Assembly: GCA_023424785.1 (NCBI GenBank)
Contig: JAFADP010000016.1
Span: 1-46,294, forward strand
Direction: 5' to 3'
DNA length: 46,294 nucleotides
DNA from: Bacillota bacterium
GTDB lineage: Bacteria; Bacillota; Clostridia; Clostridiales; Clostridiaceae
Position numbers and translations under genes: made by a program. Positions 17,472 through 27,255 of the stretch are shown piece after piece; the first letter of the stretch is position 1; the number at the start of each line of letters is the position of its first letter. Below the pieces are notes generated by a model. The model was not told where the DNA came from and made no database searches. It saw only the letters and a list, made by a program, of their open reading frames with translations.

Positions 17472-19919
17472 TTATTTAACAACTATATTAACTAGTCTTC
17501 CTTTAATAACTATGACTTTAACAATAGTTTTATTTTCAATATTATTTTTGATTACTTCATCTTCTAATGCAGCAGCTTTGATACCTTCTTCATCAAGGTC
17601 AGAAGAAACATTAATTCTATTTTTAATTTTTCCGTTAATTTGAATAGCTATTTCAATTTCATCCTTAACTAATGCTTTTTCATCAAATTTTGGCCATGAT
17701 TCATTAAATATTGAAGAATTCATTCCCATTAAGCTCCATTCTTCTTCAGAGAAGTGAGGTGCAAATGGTGCTAATAATCTTAAGAAATCAAGTACAGTTT
17801 CTCTTAAGAACTCTAAATTTTTGTTTTCTTCTTGAATATACTTAGAAAGAGCATTAACAAATTCCATCATTCTTGCTATGGCAGTATTGAATTGCATTTT
17901 ATTTCCATCTTCAGTAACACCTTTAATTGCAGTATGTCTCCAGAAGTTTAATTCTTTTTCTGCTTTATCAATAGTAGTTTTACCATTTCCAGATTTAATT
18001 GCTTCATTAGCAATTTCAAGAGTTCTTTCAATTCTATCAACGAATCTAGCTACTGATTTAATACCATCATCACTCCATGCGCCACCTTCAGTATAAGCAA
18101 ATCCAAACATTAAGTACATTCTAAATACATCTGCACCATATTGTGAAATATAATCATCTGGTGAAATAGTATTTCCTTTAGACTTACTCATTTTTAATCC
18201 ATCTGGCCCTAATATTAAGCCTTGATGAGTTAATGAAGTAAATGGTTCATCAAATTTTAAATATCCCATGTCTCTTAATGCTTTAGTTATAAATCTAGCA
18301 TAAAGAAGATGCATACAAGCATGCTCAGGTCCACCAACATATTTATCAACTGGAAGCATTTTATTTATTATTTCAGGATCAAATGCTTTTTCAGAGTTTT
18401 TGTTATCTGGATATCTTAAATAGTACCAAGAAGAACATACAAATGTATCTAATGTGTCTGCTTCTCTTTTTGCTGGTCCGCCGCAACAAGGACAAGTTGT
18501 ATTTATAAAATCTTCACACTTAGCTAATGGTGATTTTCCATCTGGTGTAAACTCTACATTATATGGTAACTTAACTGGAAGATCTTTTTCAGGAACTGGT
18601 ACTGTACCACATTTTTCACAATAAATCATTGGAATTGGAGCACCCCAGTATCTTTGTCTAGAAACTAACCAATCTCTTAATCTATAGTTAACCTTTTGTG
18701 AACCTAATTCTTGTTCTGATAGTTTTTCAACTATTTTAACTTTAGCTTCTTCTGTAGTTAAACCATCAAATTCACCAGAGTTAGTAAGAATACCATATTC
18801 ACAATAAGGAAGTTCTGTTTCTTTACCATTCTTGTCTTCTATTACTCTTTCAATTGGTAAATTGAACTTAGTTGCAAATGCAAAGTCTCTTTCATCGTGA
18901 GCTGGAACTGCCATAACTGCACCAGTACCATATGTTGCAAGTACATAATCAGAGATCCAAATAGGAACTTCTCTACCGTTAATAGGGTTTATTGCATAAG
19001 AACCAGTAAATACTCCTGTTTTTTCTTTTGATATAGATTGTCTTTCTATTTCAGATTGTTTAGCAGCAGCTTCTTTATATTCTTCTACTGCAGCTTTATT
19101 TTCAGTTGTTGTTAATTTATCAACTAATTTATTTTCAGGTGCTAAAACAACATATGTAACACCATTTAATGTATCAACTCTTGTTGTAAATACATCAAAG
19201 CTTAGGTCTGAGTCCTTAACTTTAAATTTTACTTCAGCTCCTGTAGATCTACCAATCCAGTGTTTTTGCATTGCAACTGTTTTTTCTGGCCAATCTAATG
19301 TATCTAGTTTATCTAGTAATTCATCAGCATAATCAGTTATTTTTAAGAACCATTGAGTAAGTTCTTTTTTAGTAACTTCTGTTGAACATCTTTCACAGCA
19401 TCCTTCAACAACTTGTTCATTAGCAAGAACAGTATTACAAGATGGACACCAGTTAACAGGAGCTTTCTTTCTGTAAGCTAATCCTTTTTCATATAATTTT
19501 AAGAAAACCCATTGTGTCCATTTATAGTAATCAGGATCACAAGTAATAACTTCATTTTCCCAATTGAACATAGCACCCATAGCTTTTAATTGTTTTTCCA
19601 TAGTTTCTATGTTTTTATAAGTAGAATCTTGAGGGTGAATTCCTGTTTTTATAGCAAAGTTTTCTGCAGGTAAACCAAAAGCATCAAATCCCATTGGTTG
19701 GAATACATTATATCCTTGCATTCTTTTAAGTCTAGCCCAAGAATCTACTGGACCATAGTTAAACCAGTGACCAGCATGTAATTGACTTCCTGATGGATAA
19801 GAGAACATTTCTAATGTATAAAGTTTTTTATCTAGTTTTGAAGAATCGAACTTATATAATTCGTTTTTTTCCCAAATTTCTTGCCATTTTTTATCTATGG
19901 CAGTTCCGTAATTTCCCAT
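17472..19919 (-). CDS. leuS: Leucyl-tRNA synthetase
   Basis: An 815-residue class I synthetase charging tRNA-Leu, of normal bacterial length. YPSGSQLHAGHW (about residues 41-52) is the HIGH motif and LKMSKSKGNT (about 574-583) the KMSKS loop. A zinc-ribbon-like CPSCN...CCERC element lies near 160-180 and the CP1 editing domain follows, with DYVLATYGTGAVMAVPAHDERD. The ATG follows an AGGAGGTC-type site. Expression is controlled by the T-box leader upstream. Confidence 0.98.
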   Translation of the reverse strand: MGNYGTAIDKKWQEIWEKNELYKFDSSKLDKKLYTLEMFSYPSGSQLHAGHWFNYGPVDSWARLKRMQGYNVFQPMGFDAFGLPAENFAIKTGIHPQDSTYKNIETMEKQLKAMGAMFNWENEVITCDPDYYKWTQWVFLKLYEKGLAYRKKAPVNWCPSCNTVLANEQVVEGCCERCSTEVTKKELTQWFLKITDYADELLDKLDTLDWPEKTVAMQKHWIGRSTGAEVKFKVKDSDLSFDVFTTRVDTLNGVTYVVLAPENKLVDKLTTTENKAAVEEYKEAAAKQSEIERQSISKEKTGVFTGSYAINPINGREVPIWISDYVLATYGTGAVMAVPAHDERDFAFATKFNLPIERVIEDKNGKETELPYCEYGILTNSGEFDGLTTEEAKVKIVEKLSEQELGSQKVNYRLRDWLVSRQRYWGAPIPMIYCEKCGTVPVPEKDLPVKLPYNVEFTPDGKSPLAKCEDFINTTCPCCGGPAKREADTLDTFVCSSWYYLRYPDNKNSEKAFDPEIINKMLPVDKYVGGPEHACMHLLYARFITKALRDMGYLKFDEPFTSLTHQGLILGPDGLKMSKSKGNTISPDDYISQYGADVFRMYLMFGFAYTEGGAWSDDGIKSVARFVDRIERTLEIANEAIKSGNGKTTIDKAEKELNFWRHTAIKGVTEDGNKMQFNTAIARMMEFVNALSKYIQEENKNLEFLRETVLDFLRLLAPFAPHFSEEEWSLMGMNSSIFNESWPKFDEKALVKDEIEIAIQINGKIKNRINVSSDLDEEGIKAAALEDEVIKNNIENKTIVKVIVIKGRLVNIVVK

Positions 19920-19944
19920 TAATTGACCTCCTAGTATAATTTAT

Positions 19945-20196
19945 GTTGAAATATAAAAAAACCTATCGCCTCAAACAAGAGACGAAAGGTTAGATTCCGT
20001 GGTACCACTCTTATTAGAATATTATAAATAACATTCTCACTCGTATATTATAACGGGTTTCCCGTACTTGCTTAACAAGTAAAGCTCATAGACAAGTTCC
20101 TATAAGTATATCATCATTTCACACCAACCAATGACTCTCTTAAGATATAAGAATATAGTACTACTCCTACTTCAACGCTAATTTATATAATTTTCA
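19945..20196 (-). promoter_or_regulatory. T-box leader (tRNA-Leu responsive) of leuS
   Basis: On the minus strand the conserved T-box core AGTGGTACCACGG (about 19997-20009) precedes an intrinsic terminator (about 19954-19992: AACCTTTCGTCTC against GAGGCGATAGGTT, then T residues). In the TGGTACC bulge the variable base is T, which pairs with an A discriminator as in tRNA-Leu. Stem I features GGAGTAGTA and GGTTGGTGTGAAA lie further upstream. CTT in GGAACTTGTC (20094-20096 on the plus strand) is a candidate Leu specifier, but I could not fold the stem to confirm it. Uncharged tRNA-Leu should prevent termination. Confidence 0.9.
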
Positions 20197-20203
20197 TTTC
20201 TAT

Positions 20204-20232
20204 ATTATATATTTACAGCCTAATAAAGTCAA
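20204..20232 (-). promoter_or_regulatory. Sigma-A promoter of the leuS T-box transcript
   Basis: Minus-strand TTGACT (20227-20232), exactly 17 bp, then TATAAT (20204-20209). It is placed correctly to begin the T-box RNA. Confidence 0.82.
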
Positions 20233-20376
20233 CTTATACAGCAAATTTTATATAAAATTATAAGAATTAAAACTATATAAAAACTTCCATAATAATGTAT
20301 AATAGAAAGTGGAGAATTGTATGAAAATATTGTATTATATAAGATATAAATACAAAAAGGAATTATTTTTGAAATG

Positions 20377-20421
20377 AGAGGAGGACTATACTAGAATCTA
20401 TCCTAGTATAAAGTTTAGTAT
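20377..20421 (+). promoter_or_regulatory. Ribosome binding site with hairpin spacer before TPR gene 1
   Basis: A strong GAGAGGAGGA sequence (20376-20385) lies about 36 nt from the only plausible ATG (20422; an in-frame stop is at 20416). Between them TATACTAG (20387-20394) and CTAGTATA (20403-20410) can form an 8-bp hairpin, which would shorten the effective spacing to about 12 nt. Confidence 0.5.
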
Positions 20422-22017
20422 ATGTATAATAGTAATAGGACGATTTGCTTAGATAAACATGATAAAGAAACTTTGGGACAGAATAAGGATATCTTTATAG
20501 AATTTTACAATAAAGCATATAAGTGTATTGAAAATAACGATTTATATGAAGCCTTGAAGTATATAAATAAATTAAAAGAAATATATGAAAGAAACATAAA
20601 TGTAATGGTTTTAGAAGCTGAATATTATGAAAGTAGAAATAATATTAAAAAAGCACTAGAGAAGGTTTCACAAGCAATAAGTGAAAATGAGTCTAATGCG
20701 TTTGTTTATTATTTAAGAGGACAATACTATCTAAAGATGGGTAATTTAGAAGGAGCATATGAAGATTTTAGAAAGTCTATTTCCTTAGATAAAGATAATT
20801 ATGAATATAAAAGTGGACTAGCAAAAATATACTTAGATTTAGGTAATTATAAGTATGCACGAAATTTATATGAGAATATAATACATGTGTGTAAAAATAA
20901 AGAAATTAATGACTGCTTTAATAGTGCAAATGAATTTATTATAGAAGAAATAAGTGATATTCCTGATGATGAAATAAATATAGAGGATAAAATGAATCTA
21001 GCAAAAAGTTATTTACTATTAGGGCAATTAGAAAAAGCTTATGAAGTAATTAAGCCAATGGAAGGAACAACAGGGTCTGTTGAGAGTTGCCTTTATCTTG
21101 GTAAGATACTTATGCAAATGAATGAAAACTCAAAAGCTATGATGTATTTTGACACTATAATTCAGTTAGATATTAGAGAGCCAGAGGCGTACATATATAA
21201 AGGCAAAATATGTGAAATTATGGGAAACTACAATGAAGCTTTAGATAACTATGAATTAGCATTAGAGTATAATCCTAACTGTGCTGAAATATATAATAAC
21301 ATGGCATCAGCACTAATAGGACAAGGGAAATTTGATGAAGCTTTAGAGTATACAGATAAGTCATTAAATGTAAATTATGATAAAGAGGTATCTTACAATA
21401 ATAAAGGACGAATATTTTATGCTACAGGAAAGAAGGATATTGCATTAAAGTACTATAATTTAGCTATAAAAGAAGCAGATGATTTTTCTGAAGCTTATAT
21501 AAATAAAATTAAGCTATTAAGAGAGTTGAGCAAAGAAAGTGAAGCAATGGAATGTTGTAATGAAGCAATTAAAAAATGCATAACTGATTATAGAATATTT
21601 GAAGAGAAAGCTTCTATATTAAAAGATGAACAAAATTTCATAGAATCTGTTGAGGTAGTAGAAGAAGCTATTAAATATAATAAAAATTCTGCAAGATCAT
21701 ACTTAATAAAGTCATTATCATTATTTAATATGCTTAGTTATGATGCAGCTTTAGAAACTATAGATAAGTGTATAGAAGTTAGTAATGGTGATTTTGTGGC
21801 ATATGCAGCAAAACTATATATGTATAGTAAATTAAAGAATAAAAGTTTATATGTTGATACTTGTATAAGAGCATCAGGTGATGAGTTTTCAGCAAGTAAG
21901 AGCCCAATAGAGTATGTTAATGAGTTTATAAGTAATCTTAATAGTTCTAAGTCTAAGTTAAAATTAGATAAAGAATATAAGAATATATTATCAACTATTA
22001 AAGAGTTTAGTATATAG
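20422..22017 (+). CDS. TPR-repeat protein 1 of the chaperone cluster
   Basis: A 531-residue protein made almost entirely of tetratricopeptide repeats (helical 34-residue units such as PEAYIYKGKICEIMGNYNEA and ALDNYELALEYNPNCAEIYN), with no signal peptide or membrane segment. An N-terminal TPR block (about 25-160) is joined to a longer block by a linker with SANEFIIEEI (about 168-177), a module also found in the other three TPR proteins nearby. It is paralogous to the gene at 25721: same layout, length and C-terminal SKSKLK motif. A protein-protein interaction role is inferred; specific function unknown. It is followed by the second TPR gene after 26 bp. Confidence 0.85.
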   Translation: MYNSNRTICLDKHDKETLGQNKDIFIEFYNKAYKCIENNDLYEALKYINKLKEIYERNINVMVLEAEYYESRNNIKKALEKVSQAISENESNAFVYYLRGQYYLKMGNLEGAYEDFRKSISLDKDNYEYKSGLAKIYLDLGNYKYARNLYENIIHVCKNKEINDCFNSANEFIIEEISDIPDDEINIEDKMNLAKSYLLLGQLEKAYEVIKPMEGTTGSVESCLYLGKILMQMNENSKAMMYFDTIIQLDIREPEAYIYKGKICEIMGNYNEALDNYELALEYNPNCAEIYNNMASALIGQGKFDEALEYTDKSLNVNYDKEVSYNNKGRIFYATGKKDIALKYYNLAIKEADDFSEAYINKIKLLRELSKESEAMECCNEAIKKCITDYRIFEEKASILKDEQNFIESVEVVEEAIKYNKNSARSYLIKSLSLFNMLSYDAALETIDKCIEVSNGDFVAYAAKLYMYSKLKNKSLYVDTCIRASGDEFSASKSPIEYVNEFISNLNSSKSKLKLDKEYKNILSTIKEFSI

Positions 22018-22043
22018 ATTTTATAAAATGGAGGTGATAAATA

Positions 22044-24845
22044 GTGGAGATATTATCAATTGAAGAATTACAAGAAAAAAGCTTATTCCAAATAAAAAAA
22101 GTATTAGAGAATTTAGATTATAATTTAGAGGGTAATGAGGAAATATATAAAGTTATACAAGGAGTATATTTTTTAAAAAGAGATAAGGTTGATGAAGCAA
22201 TTGAATTATTTACAGAAGCAATAGATTTAAACCCATATAAAAGCAAGGATGCTTATACAAAAAGAGCAGAAGCTTATTGTAGATTAGGAGAATTAAATAA
22301 GTCTTACGAAGATTATCATAAGGCTTTAGAGTTTGATAAAAATAATGTTTATATTTCTAAAGGGCTGGCAGAATGTTGTTATGCATTAGATTATTTTGAA
22401 GAGGCCTTAGACTTATATGAAAAATTACTTGAACATAATAAAGATGATTTAGAATTGAAATCAATTATTACAAGTTTGAATAAGTTTGTTATTGAAGAAT
22501 ATGAAAGTAAAGAAAATAGAAGCGATAAAGAAAGTTACAGACTGGTAGAATTATATCTTAATATAGAAGAATATGAAAAATGTTCAGATTTATTAAAGGT
22601 ATTGGAAGAAAGTGCTGAAGATAAGTCAGAAATATACTTACTTCAAGGAAAACTATTAAGAAAACTTTTAAGAAATGAAGAAGCATTAGAATATGTTAAT
22701 AGGAGTATAGATTTAAATCCTAATAATCAACAATTATATAGATATAAAGCAAATATATTATATGACTTAAATAGAGGAGAGGAAGCATTAGAATGCTATA
22801 AGAAGATTATAGTAGATGATGAAGGTAATAATGATGTTTATGAAAAGATAGCAGAGCTATTATACAAATCTGGTGAGTATAATAATGCATTAGAAGCATG
22901 TAATAAATCATTAAAATTAAATGGTAATACAGTTAATTCTAAAGTTATAAAAGCAAATATATTATGTAAGCTAAAGAGATATGAAGAGGCTTTAGAGTTA
23001 TGTAATGAATTTAGTGATAAAATAGATCTTTATGAAGTAAAGTTAGAAATATTAACAGAATTAGGACAATATAAAGAAGCAATAGCAATTGCTAATAAAG
23101 CTATCGAATGTGGAATTGAAAATTATAATATTTATTATAATAAGGGGATAGCCCTATATAGTCTGAGAAAGTACGTAAAATCTATAGATAGTTACAATAA
23201 AGCACTTAAGTTAAATGATAAAGAGTCTAAAATATATGCAGGGATAGCAGCTGTAAAGGTTAAGAAGAAAGATTATAATGTTGCCTTGCAAAATTATACG
23301 AAGGCTATTGAATTAGATGGAAACGTATCTAAATATTACTTTGATAGAGCTAAGGCATATATACTAAATGAAGAATATGGTATGGCAAAAGAGGATTACT
23401 TAAAAGTTATAGACTTAGATGAAAATAATTATGAAGCATATTATGAGGTAGGAATAATTCTTGAAAGAGAAGAAGATTATAAGAGTGCAGTAAAATATAT
23501 TGAAAAGGCAATAAAAATAAATCCTAATTGTGCCTATATGTACAATGAAATGGGAAATGTTTATATTAAAGAAAAAGAATATGATAAATCTATAGAATGG
23601 TATGAAAAATCACTAGAATTAGATGGAAATTTGTCGGATAGTTATGTTAAAATAGGAAGTGTATTTAAGAAAAAGGGTGAATTTGAGAAGAGTGTTAATA
23701 TGCTCCAAAGAGCTGTAGACTTAGATTCTCAAAATTCATATGCATTTTTTGAACTTGGCCAAATAAACTTTTCTCTTGGATATTATAATAATGCTATAAG
23801 ATTATTTACTCAAGCATTAAATATAGATGATAATTATGTTGAGTGTTATTTAGCTAGAGGAGAAGTATATAGAGCAACTGGTGAGTTAGAGAACTCTATA
23901 AAGGATTATGAAAGAGCTATAAATATGTTACCAGAAGATGCAAAAGCTTTTGATGAACTTGGAAAAACATATTATGCCTTAAAAGAGTATGAAAAAGCTA
24001 AGGAATGGTTTAAGAAAGCAACAGATGTTGATAGAAAATTTGCAGATGCATATATAGACTTAGGAAAGGTTTATTTTGATGAAGGAAATATTGATGAAGC
24101 ATATATGTCATTTCAAGATGGAATACAAGTAGATAAAAGCTGCATAGAAGGATATTGTAATATAGCTAATATTCTTTATATTAAAGAAGAATATCAAGAG
24201 AGTATAGATTGGTATTCAAAAGCTATTGAGTATAATGATAAGTATTCAGAAGCATACAATGGGTTAGGACAAGCTTATAAAAAGATAGGAGACTCTAAAA
24301 CAAATAAAGAGGAATCAAATAAAGATTATTATAAAGCTATAGAAAATTATACAAAAGCAATAGAGTTTAGTGAGATTAAGGTGTGGGATTACTATACTAA
24401 TAGAGGTATGGTATATGAGCAAGTTGGAAATTTAAAAGAAGCAATGGAAGATTACAGAGAAGCATTAGATATACATCCTAATAATAAAACATCACTAGAG
24501 AATATTGGAGATATTTACTTTAAACAGGATGAATATCAAGAAGCACTAAAGTATTTTTCAAAGGCTTTAGAAATAGATCCATACTTAGATTATTGTGAAT
24601 ATAAAAAAGCATTATGTTTTAAGAAGATGAGAAGAATACAAGAAGCACTAATACAGTATTCAAGATGTATACAGATAAATTCTAATAATGATGAATATTA
24701 TTTTTCAAGAGCGAGTATGTATAGAGAGATTGGTGAAAAAAAGCAAGCTATAAGAGATCTTAAAAAAGCTGTTAAAATAAATCCAAGTAATACTAAAGCA
24801 AGGTTATTGCTAAGAGAGCTTTCTATATTTGGAATGTTTTTATAG
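22044..24845 (+). CDS. TPR-repeat protein 2, long array
   Basis: A 933-residue TPR protein with roughly two dozen repeats spanning most of its length, for example PEDAKAFDELGKTYYALKEY and NPNCAYMYNEMGNVYIKEKE. The linker SLNKFVIEEY (about 144-153) between the first TPR block and the main array matches its neighbours. Translation starts at GTG 22044, five bases after GGAGGTGAT. No catalytic domain, membrane segment or signal peptide is visible. It probably forms an operon with the preceding gene. Scaffold function is inferred only. Confidence 0.85.
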   Translation: MEILSIEELQEKSLFQIKKVLENLDYNLEGNEEIYKVIQGVYFLKRDKVDEAIELFTEAIDLNPYKSKDAYTKRAEAYCRLGELNKSYEDYHKALEFDKNNVYISKGLAECCYALDYFEEALDLYEKLLEHNKDDLELKSIITSLNKFVIEEYESKENRSDKESYRLVELYLNIEEYEKCSDLLKVLEESAEDKSEIYLLQGKLLRKLLRNEEALEYVNRSIDLNPNNQQLYRYKANILYDLNRGEEALECYKKIIVDDEGNNDVYEKIAELLYKSGEYNNALEACNKSLKLNGNTVNSKVIKANILCKLKRYEEALELCNEFSDKIDLYEVKLEILTELGQYKEAIAIANKAIECGIENYNIYYNKGIALYSLRKYVKSIDSYNKALKLNDKESKIYAGIAAVKVKKKDYNVALQNYTKAIELDGNVSKYYFDRAKAYILNEEYGMAKEDYLKVIDLDENNYEAYYEVGIILEREEDYKSAVKYIEKAIKINPNCAYMYNEMGNVYIKEKEYDKSIEWYEKSLELDGNLSDSYVKIGSVFKKKGEFEKSVNMLQRAVDLDSQNSYAFFELGQINFSLGYYNNAIRLFTQALNIDDNYVECYLARGEVYRATGELENSIKDYERAINMLPEDAKAFDELGKTYYALKEYEKAKEWFKKATDVDRKFADAYIDLGKVYFDEGNIDEAYMSFQDGIQVDKSCIEGYCNIANILYIKEEYQESIDWYSKAIEYNDKYSEAYNGLGQAYKKIGDSKTNKEESNKDYYKAIENYTKAIEFSEIKVWDYYTNRGMVYEQVGNLKEAMEDYREALDIHPNNKTSLENIGDIYFKQDEYQEALKYFSKALEIDPYLDYCEYKKALCFKKMRRIQEALIQYSRCIQINSNNDEYYFSRASMYREIGEKKQAIRDLKKAVKINPSNTKARLLLRELSIFGMFL

Positions 24846-24911
24846 AAATATATCAAAAAAACCAATATAGCAAATATATTAAAAAAAATATAAAAAAATT
24901 TTAAAAAGAAC

Positions 24912-24940
24912 TTTACAATGGATAATAATTATTATATAAT
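24912..24940 (+). promoter_or_regulatory. Promoter of reverse rubrerythrin with an embedded palindrome (PerR-like operator)
   Basis: TTTACA (24912-24917), a 17-bp spacer and consensus TATAAT (24935-24940). The spacer carries the perfect 14-bp palindrome ATAATAATTATTAT (24922-24935), which resembles the AT-rich PerR box TTATAATNATTATAA. Reverse rubrerythrin is a known PerR target in clostridia, so peroxide-responsive repression is inferred. Confidence 0.6.
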
Positions 24941-25005
24941 AATAACTGTCAAAAGGATAAAATAAAAATTTAAATAAATTTTTTTTAATAAAGGGAGGAT
25001 ACAAA

Positions 25006-25548
25006 ATGAAAAAGTTTGTTTGTTCAGTATGTGGTTATGTTTATGAAGGTGAAGTAGCACCAGAAAAATGTCCAGTATGTGGAGTTGGAGCTGATAAGTT
25101 CAATGAACAAGTTGGAGATTTAACTTGGGCTTCAGAACACGTTATAGGAGTAGCACAAGGTGCTTCAGAAGATATAATGGCTGACTTAAGAGCTAACTTT
25201 GAAGGAGAATGTACAGAAGTTGGTATGTACTTAGCTATGGCAAGAGTTGCTCACAGAGAAGGTTACCCAGAAATTGGTTTATACTATGAAAAGGCAGCTT
25301 GGGAAGAAGCAGAACACGCAGCTAAGTTTGCAGAATTATTAGGAGAAGTTGTTACAGATTCAACTAAGAAGAACTTAGAATTAAGAGTAGCAGCAGAAAA
25401 TGGAGCTACTGCAGGTAAGACTGATTTAGCTAAGAGAGCTAAGGCAGCTAACTTAGATGCAATTCATGATACAGTTCACGAAATGGCTAGAGATGAAGCT
25501 AGACATGGAAAAGCATTTGAAGGTTTATTAAATAGATACTTCGGATAG
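25006..25548 (+). CDS. Reverse rubrerythrin (NADH peroxidase component)
   Basis: A 180-residue protein with domains in reversed order: an N-terminal rubredoxin domain with Cys6, Cys9, Cys22 and Cys25 binding one iron, then a ferritin-like di-iron domain with iron ligands in EGECTEVGMYLAMAR, EKAAWEEAEHAAKF and HEMARDEARHGKAFEGLL. Clostridial reverse rubrerythrins reduce hydrogen peroxide and scavenge oxygen with electrons from NADH via rubredoxin. Codon use is noticeably more biased than in the flanking TPR genes, suggesting high expression. It has its own promoter and terminator, so it interrupts the TPR cluster rather than belonging to its operon. Confidence 0.92.
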   Translation: MKKFVCSVCGYVYEGEVAPEKCPVCGVGADKFNEQVGDLTWASEHVIGVAQGASEDIMADLRANFEGECTEVGMYLAMARVAHREGYPEIGLYYEKAAWEEAEHAAKFAELLGEVVTDSTKKNLELRVAAENGATAGKTDLAKRAKAANLDAIHDTVHEMARDEARHGKAFEGLLNRYFG

Positions 25549-25592
25549 GATTAACCTTGATATAAAAATTATAGAGTGCGGTAAAAGTTATT

Positions 25593-25628
25593 AGAACAGC
25601 TAATTTTTAAATTAGCTGTTCTTTTTTT
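25593..25628 (+). terminator. Intrinsic terminator after reverse rubrerythrin
   Basis: AGAACAGCTAATTT (25593-25606) pairs with AAATTAGCTGTTCT (25609-25622) followed by seven T residues. Confidence 0.92.
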
Positions 25629-25720
25629 ATTACAAAAAATGTAATTTGATATTGTGAATTTGGAAATGTATGAGATAATTATTATAATAGAATTAATTAA
25701 TAATTAAGGAGAAATTTGGA

Positions 25721-27238
25721 ATGGAAAGTGGTTTGAGAGAATTTTATGAAGAAGCAAATATGGCTTTGGATAAAAATGATTTATATAAGGTTAATAATAT
25801 AATTAACAAATTAGATGAATTAAAAGATATAAGTAAAGAATCATTTTTAATAAAAGTAAAGTATTTATTTCAAAGTCATAGAGTATTAGAAGCATTAGAT
25901 GAAGTTAACAAGGCCGTAGAGCTTTTTCCTAAAAGTTCAGAGGCTTTTTATGAACGAGGAAGAGTTTATGCAAATTTAGGAGATAGAGAAAATAGTTATA
26001 AAGATTTTAAGAAGGCTTATGAATTAGATAAAGAAGATGAATATATAAAAATGGCGCTAGGTAGAATAGCATTTAATATGAAATATTATGAAGAAGCTAG
26101 AGAGCTATTTAGAGATATATATCATTGTAATAAAAGTGATGAAATTTCAGGATATTTTTCTAGTAGCAATAATTTTTTGATAAAAGAGTTAGAAGAAAAG
26201 AGTATACTTAGCGATGAAGAAAAAGCAAGTTTAGGGGAAAGTTACTTCTTTATGGGTAAATTTGAAGAGGCAAAGGCAAGTTTTGATGAAATAGAGGTTT
26301 TAAATAAAGTGAATTATTTGCTTATTTATGCCTATGTATTAAAAAATTTATCACAAATAAATGAAGCGATGACTTATATCGAAAAAGCTATAAAATTAGA
26401 ACCTGAAAATCCAAGAACATATCTGTATAAAGGAATTTTTCTACAAGATATGAATAACACAAATGAGGCAGTTGAATTTTATAAGAAGTGTATAGATTTA
26501 AATGAGAATTATAAACCAGTATATAACAAGATTATTGATGTACTAAATAGTTTAGGAAAGTATAGAGATGCATTAGCTTATAAGGATAAAGCAGAAAGTT
26601 TTAATTATGATAGGGAAATAACCTTTAATAACATAGGTGAGAGTTATTACTACGTAAATGAATATGATAAAGCATTAGAATATTTTGATAGGTCCATAGA
26701 CTTATGTGATAACTATGCTAAACCACTTATAAATAAGAGTAGGATTCTTAGAGAAAAAGGGAGATATAGAGAGGCTATGGATCTTTGTAACAAGGTGGTC
26801 GACTTTGGATATAATGGGGAATTAATAGCTGTTGAGAAAGCGCTCATTCTAAGAAATGTACAAGAATATAATGGAGCTTTAGAATGGTTAGATTGGTTTA
26901 TTGATAGTACTGACGATGATTGTACATTAAGTAAGTTTGTAAAAGCAATAGTACTATCATATATGGATAAGAATTTAGAGGCTTTAGATATTATTGATGA
27001 AGTTATAGATAAAACAAATAACGACATAATAGCATATGCCGGAAAGATATTTATAAAGTTTAATATGGAGTGTTACGATGAATGTATAGATATATGTAAA
27101 GAATATACATTATTAAAAAATACAAATAAAGCAATAGAAGTTTTTAGAGATAATATAGTTCAAAGCAAATCTAAATTAAAATATGATGATATATATAATA
27201 AAGTAATAGAAATGTTGAATAAATTAGCTACTTTATAA
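25721..27238 (+). CDS. TPR-repeat protein 3, first gene of the hscC unit
   Basis: A 505-residue TPR protein, paralogous to the gene at 20422. It has an N-terminal TPR block with PKSSEAFYERGRVYANLGDR, the linker SSNNFLIKEL (about 148-157), and a second block with PENPRTYLYKGIFLQDMNNT, ending in SKSKLKYDD. No signal peptide. An AAGGAG site lies 9 bases before the ATG. It is 17 bp upstream of the Hsp70 gene with no terminator between, so it is very likely co-transcribed with hscC and the J-domain gene. Probably a co-chaperone or adaptor; this is inference from context. Confidence 0.84.
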   Translation: MESGLREFYEEANMALDKNDLYKVNNIINKLDELKDISKESFLIKVKYLFQSHRVLEALDEVNKAVELFPKSSEAFYERGRVYANLGDRENSYKDFKKAYELDKEDEYIKMALGRIAFNMKYYEEARELFRDIYHCNKSDEISGYFSSSNNFLIKELEEKSILSDEEKASLGESYFFMGKFEEAKASFDEIEVLNKVNYLLIYAYVLKNLSQINEAMTYIEKAIKLEPENPRTYLYKGIFLQDMNNTNEAVEFYKKCIDLNENYKPVYNKIIDVLNSLGKYRDALAYKDKAESFNYDREITFNNIGESYYYVNEYDKALEYFDRSIDLCDNYAKPLINKSRILREKGRYREAMDLCNKVVDFGYNGELIAVEKALILRNVQEYNGALEWLDWFIDSTDDDCTLSKFVKAIVLSYMDKNLEALDIIDEVIDKTNNDIIAYAGKIFIKFNMECYDECIDICKEYTLLKNTNKAIEVFRDNIVQSKSKLKYDDIYNKVIEMLNKLATL

Positions 27239-27255
27239 GATTAGGGGGAGAGAGA

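Noticed and set aside
20422..24845. Tandem DNA repeats or a recent mobile insertion in the TPR genes
   Set aside because: The repetition is at protein level (34-residue TPRs) with diverged codons; no target-site duplications, inverted ends or transposase were seen.
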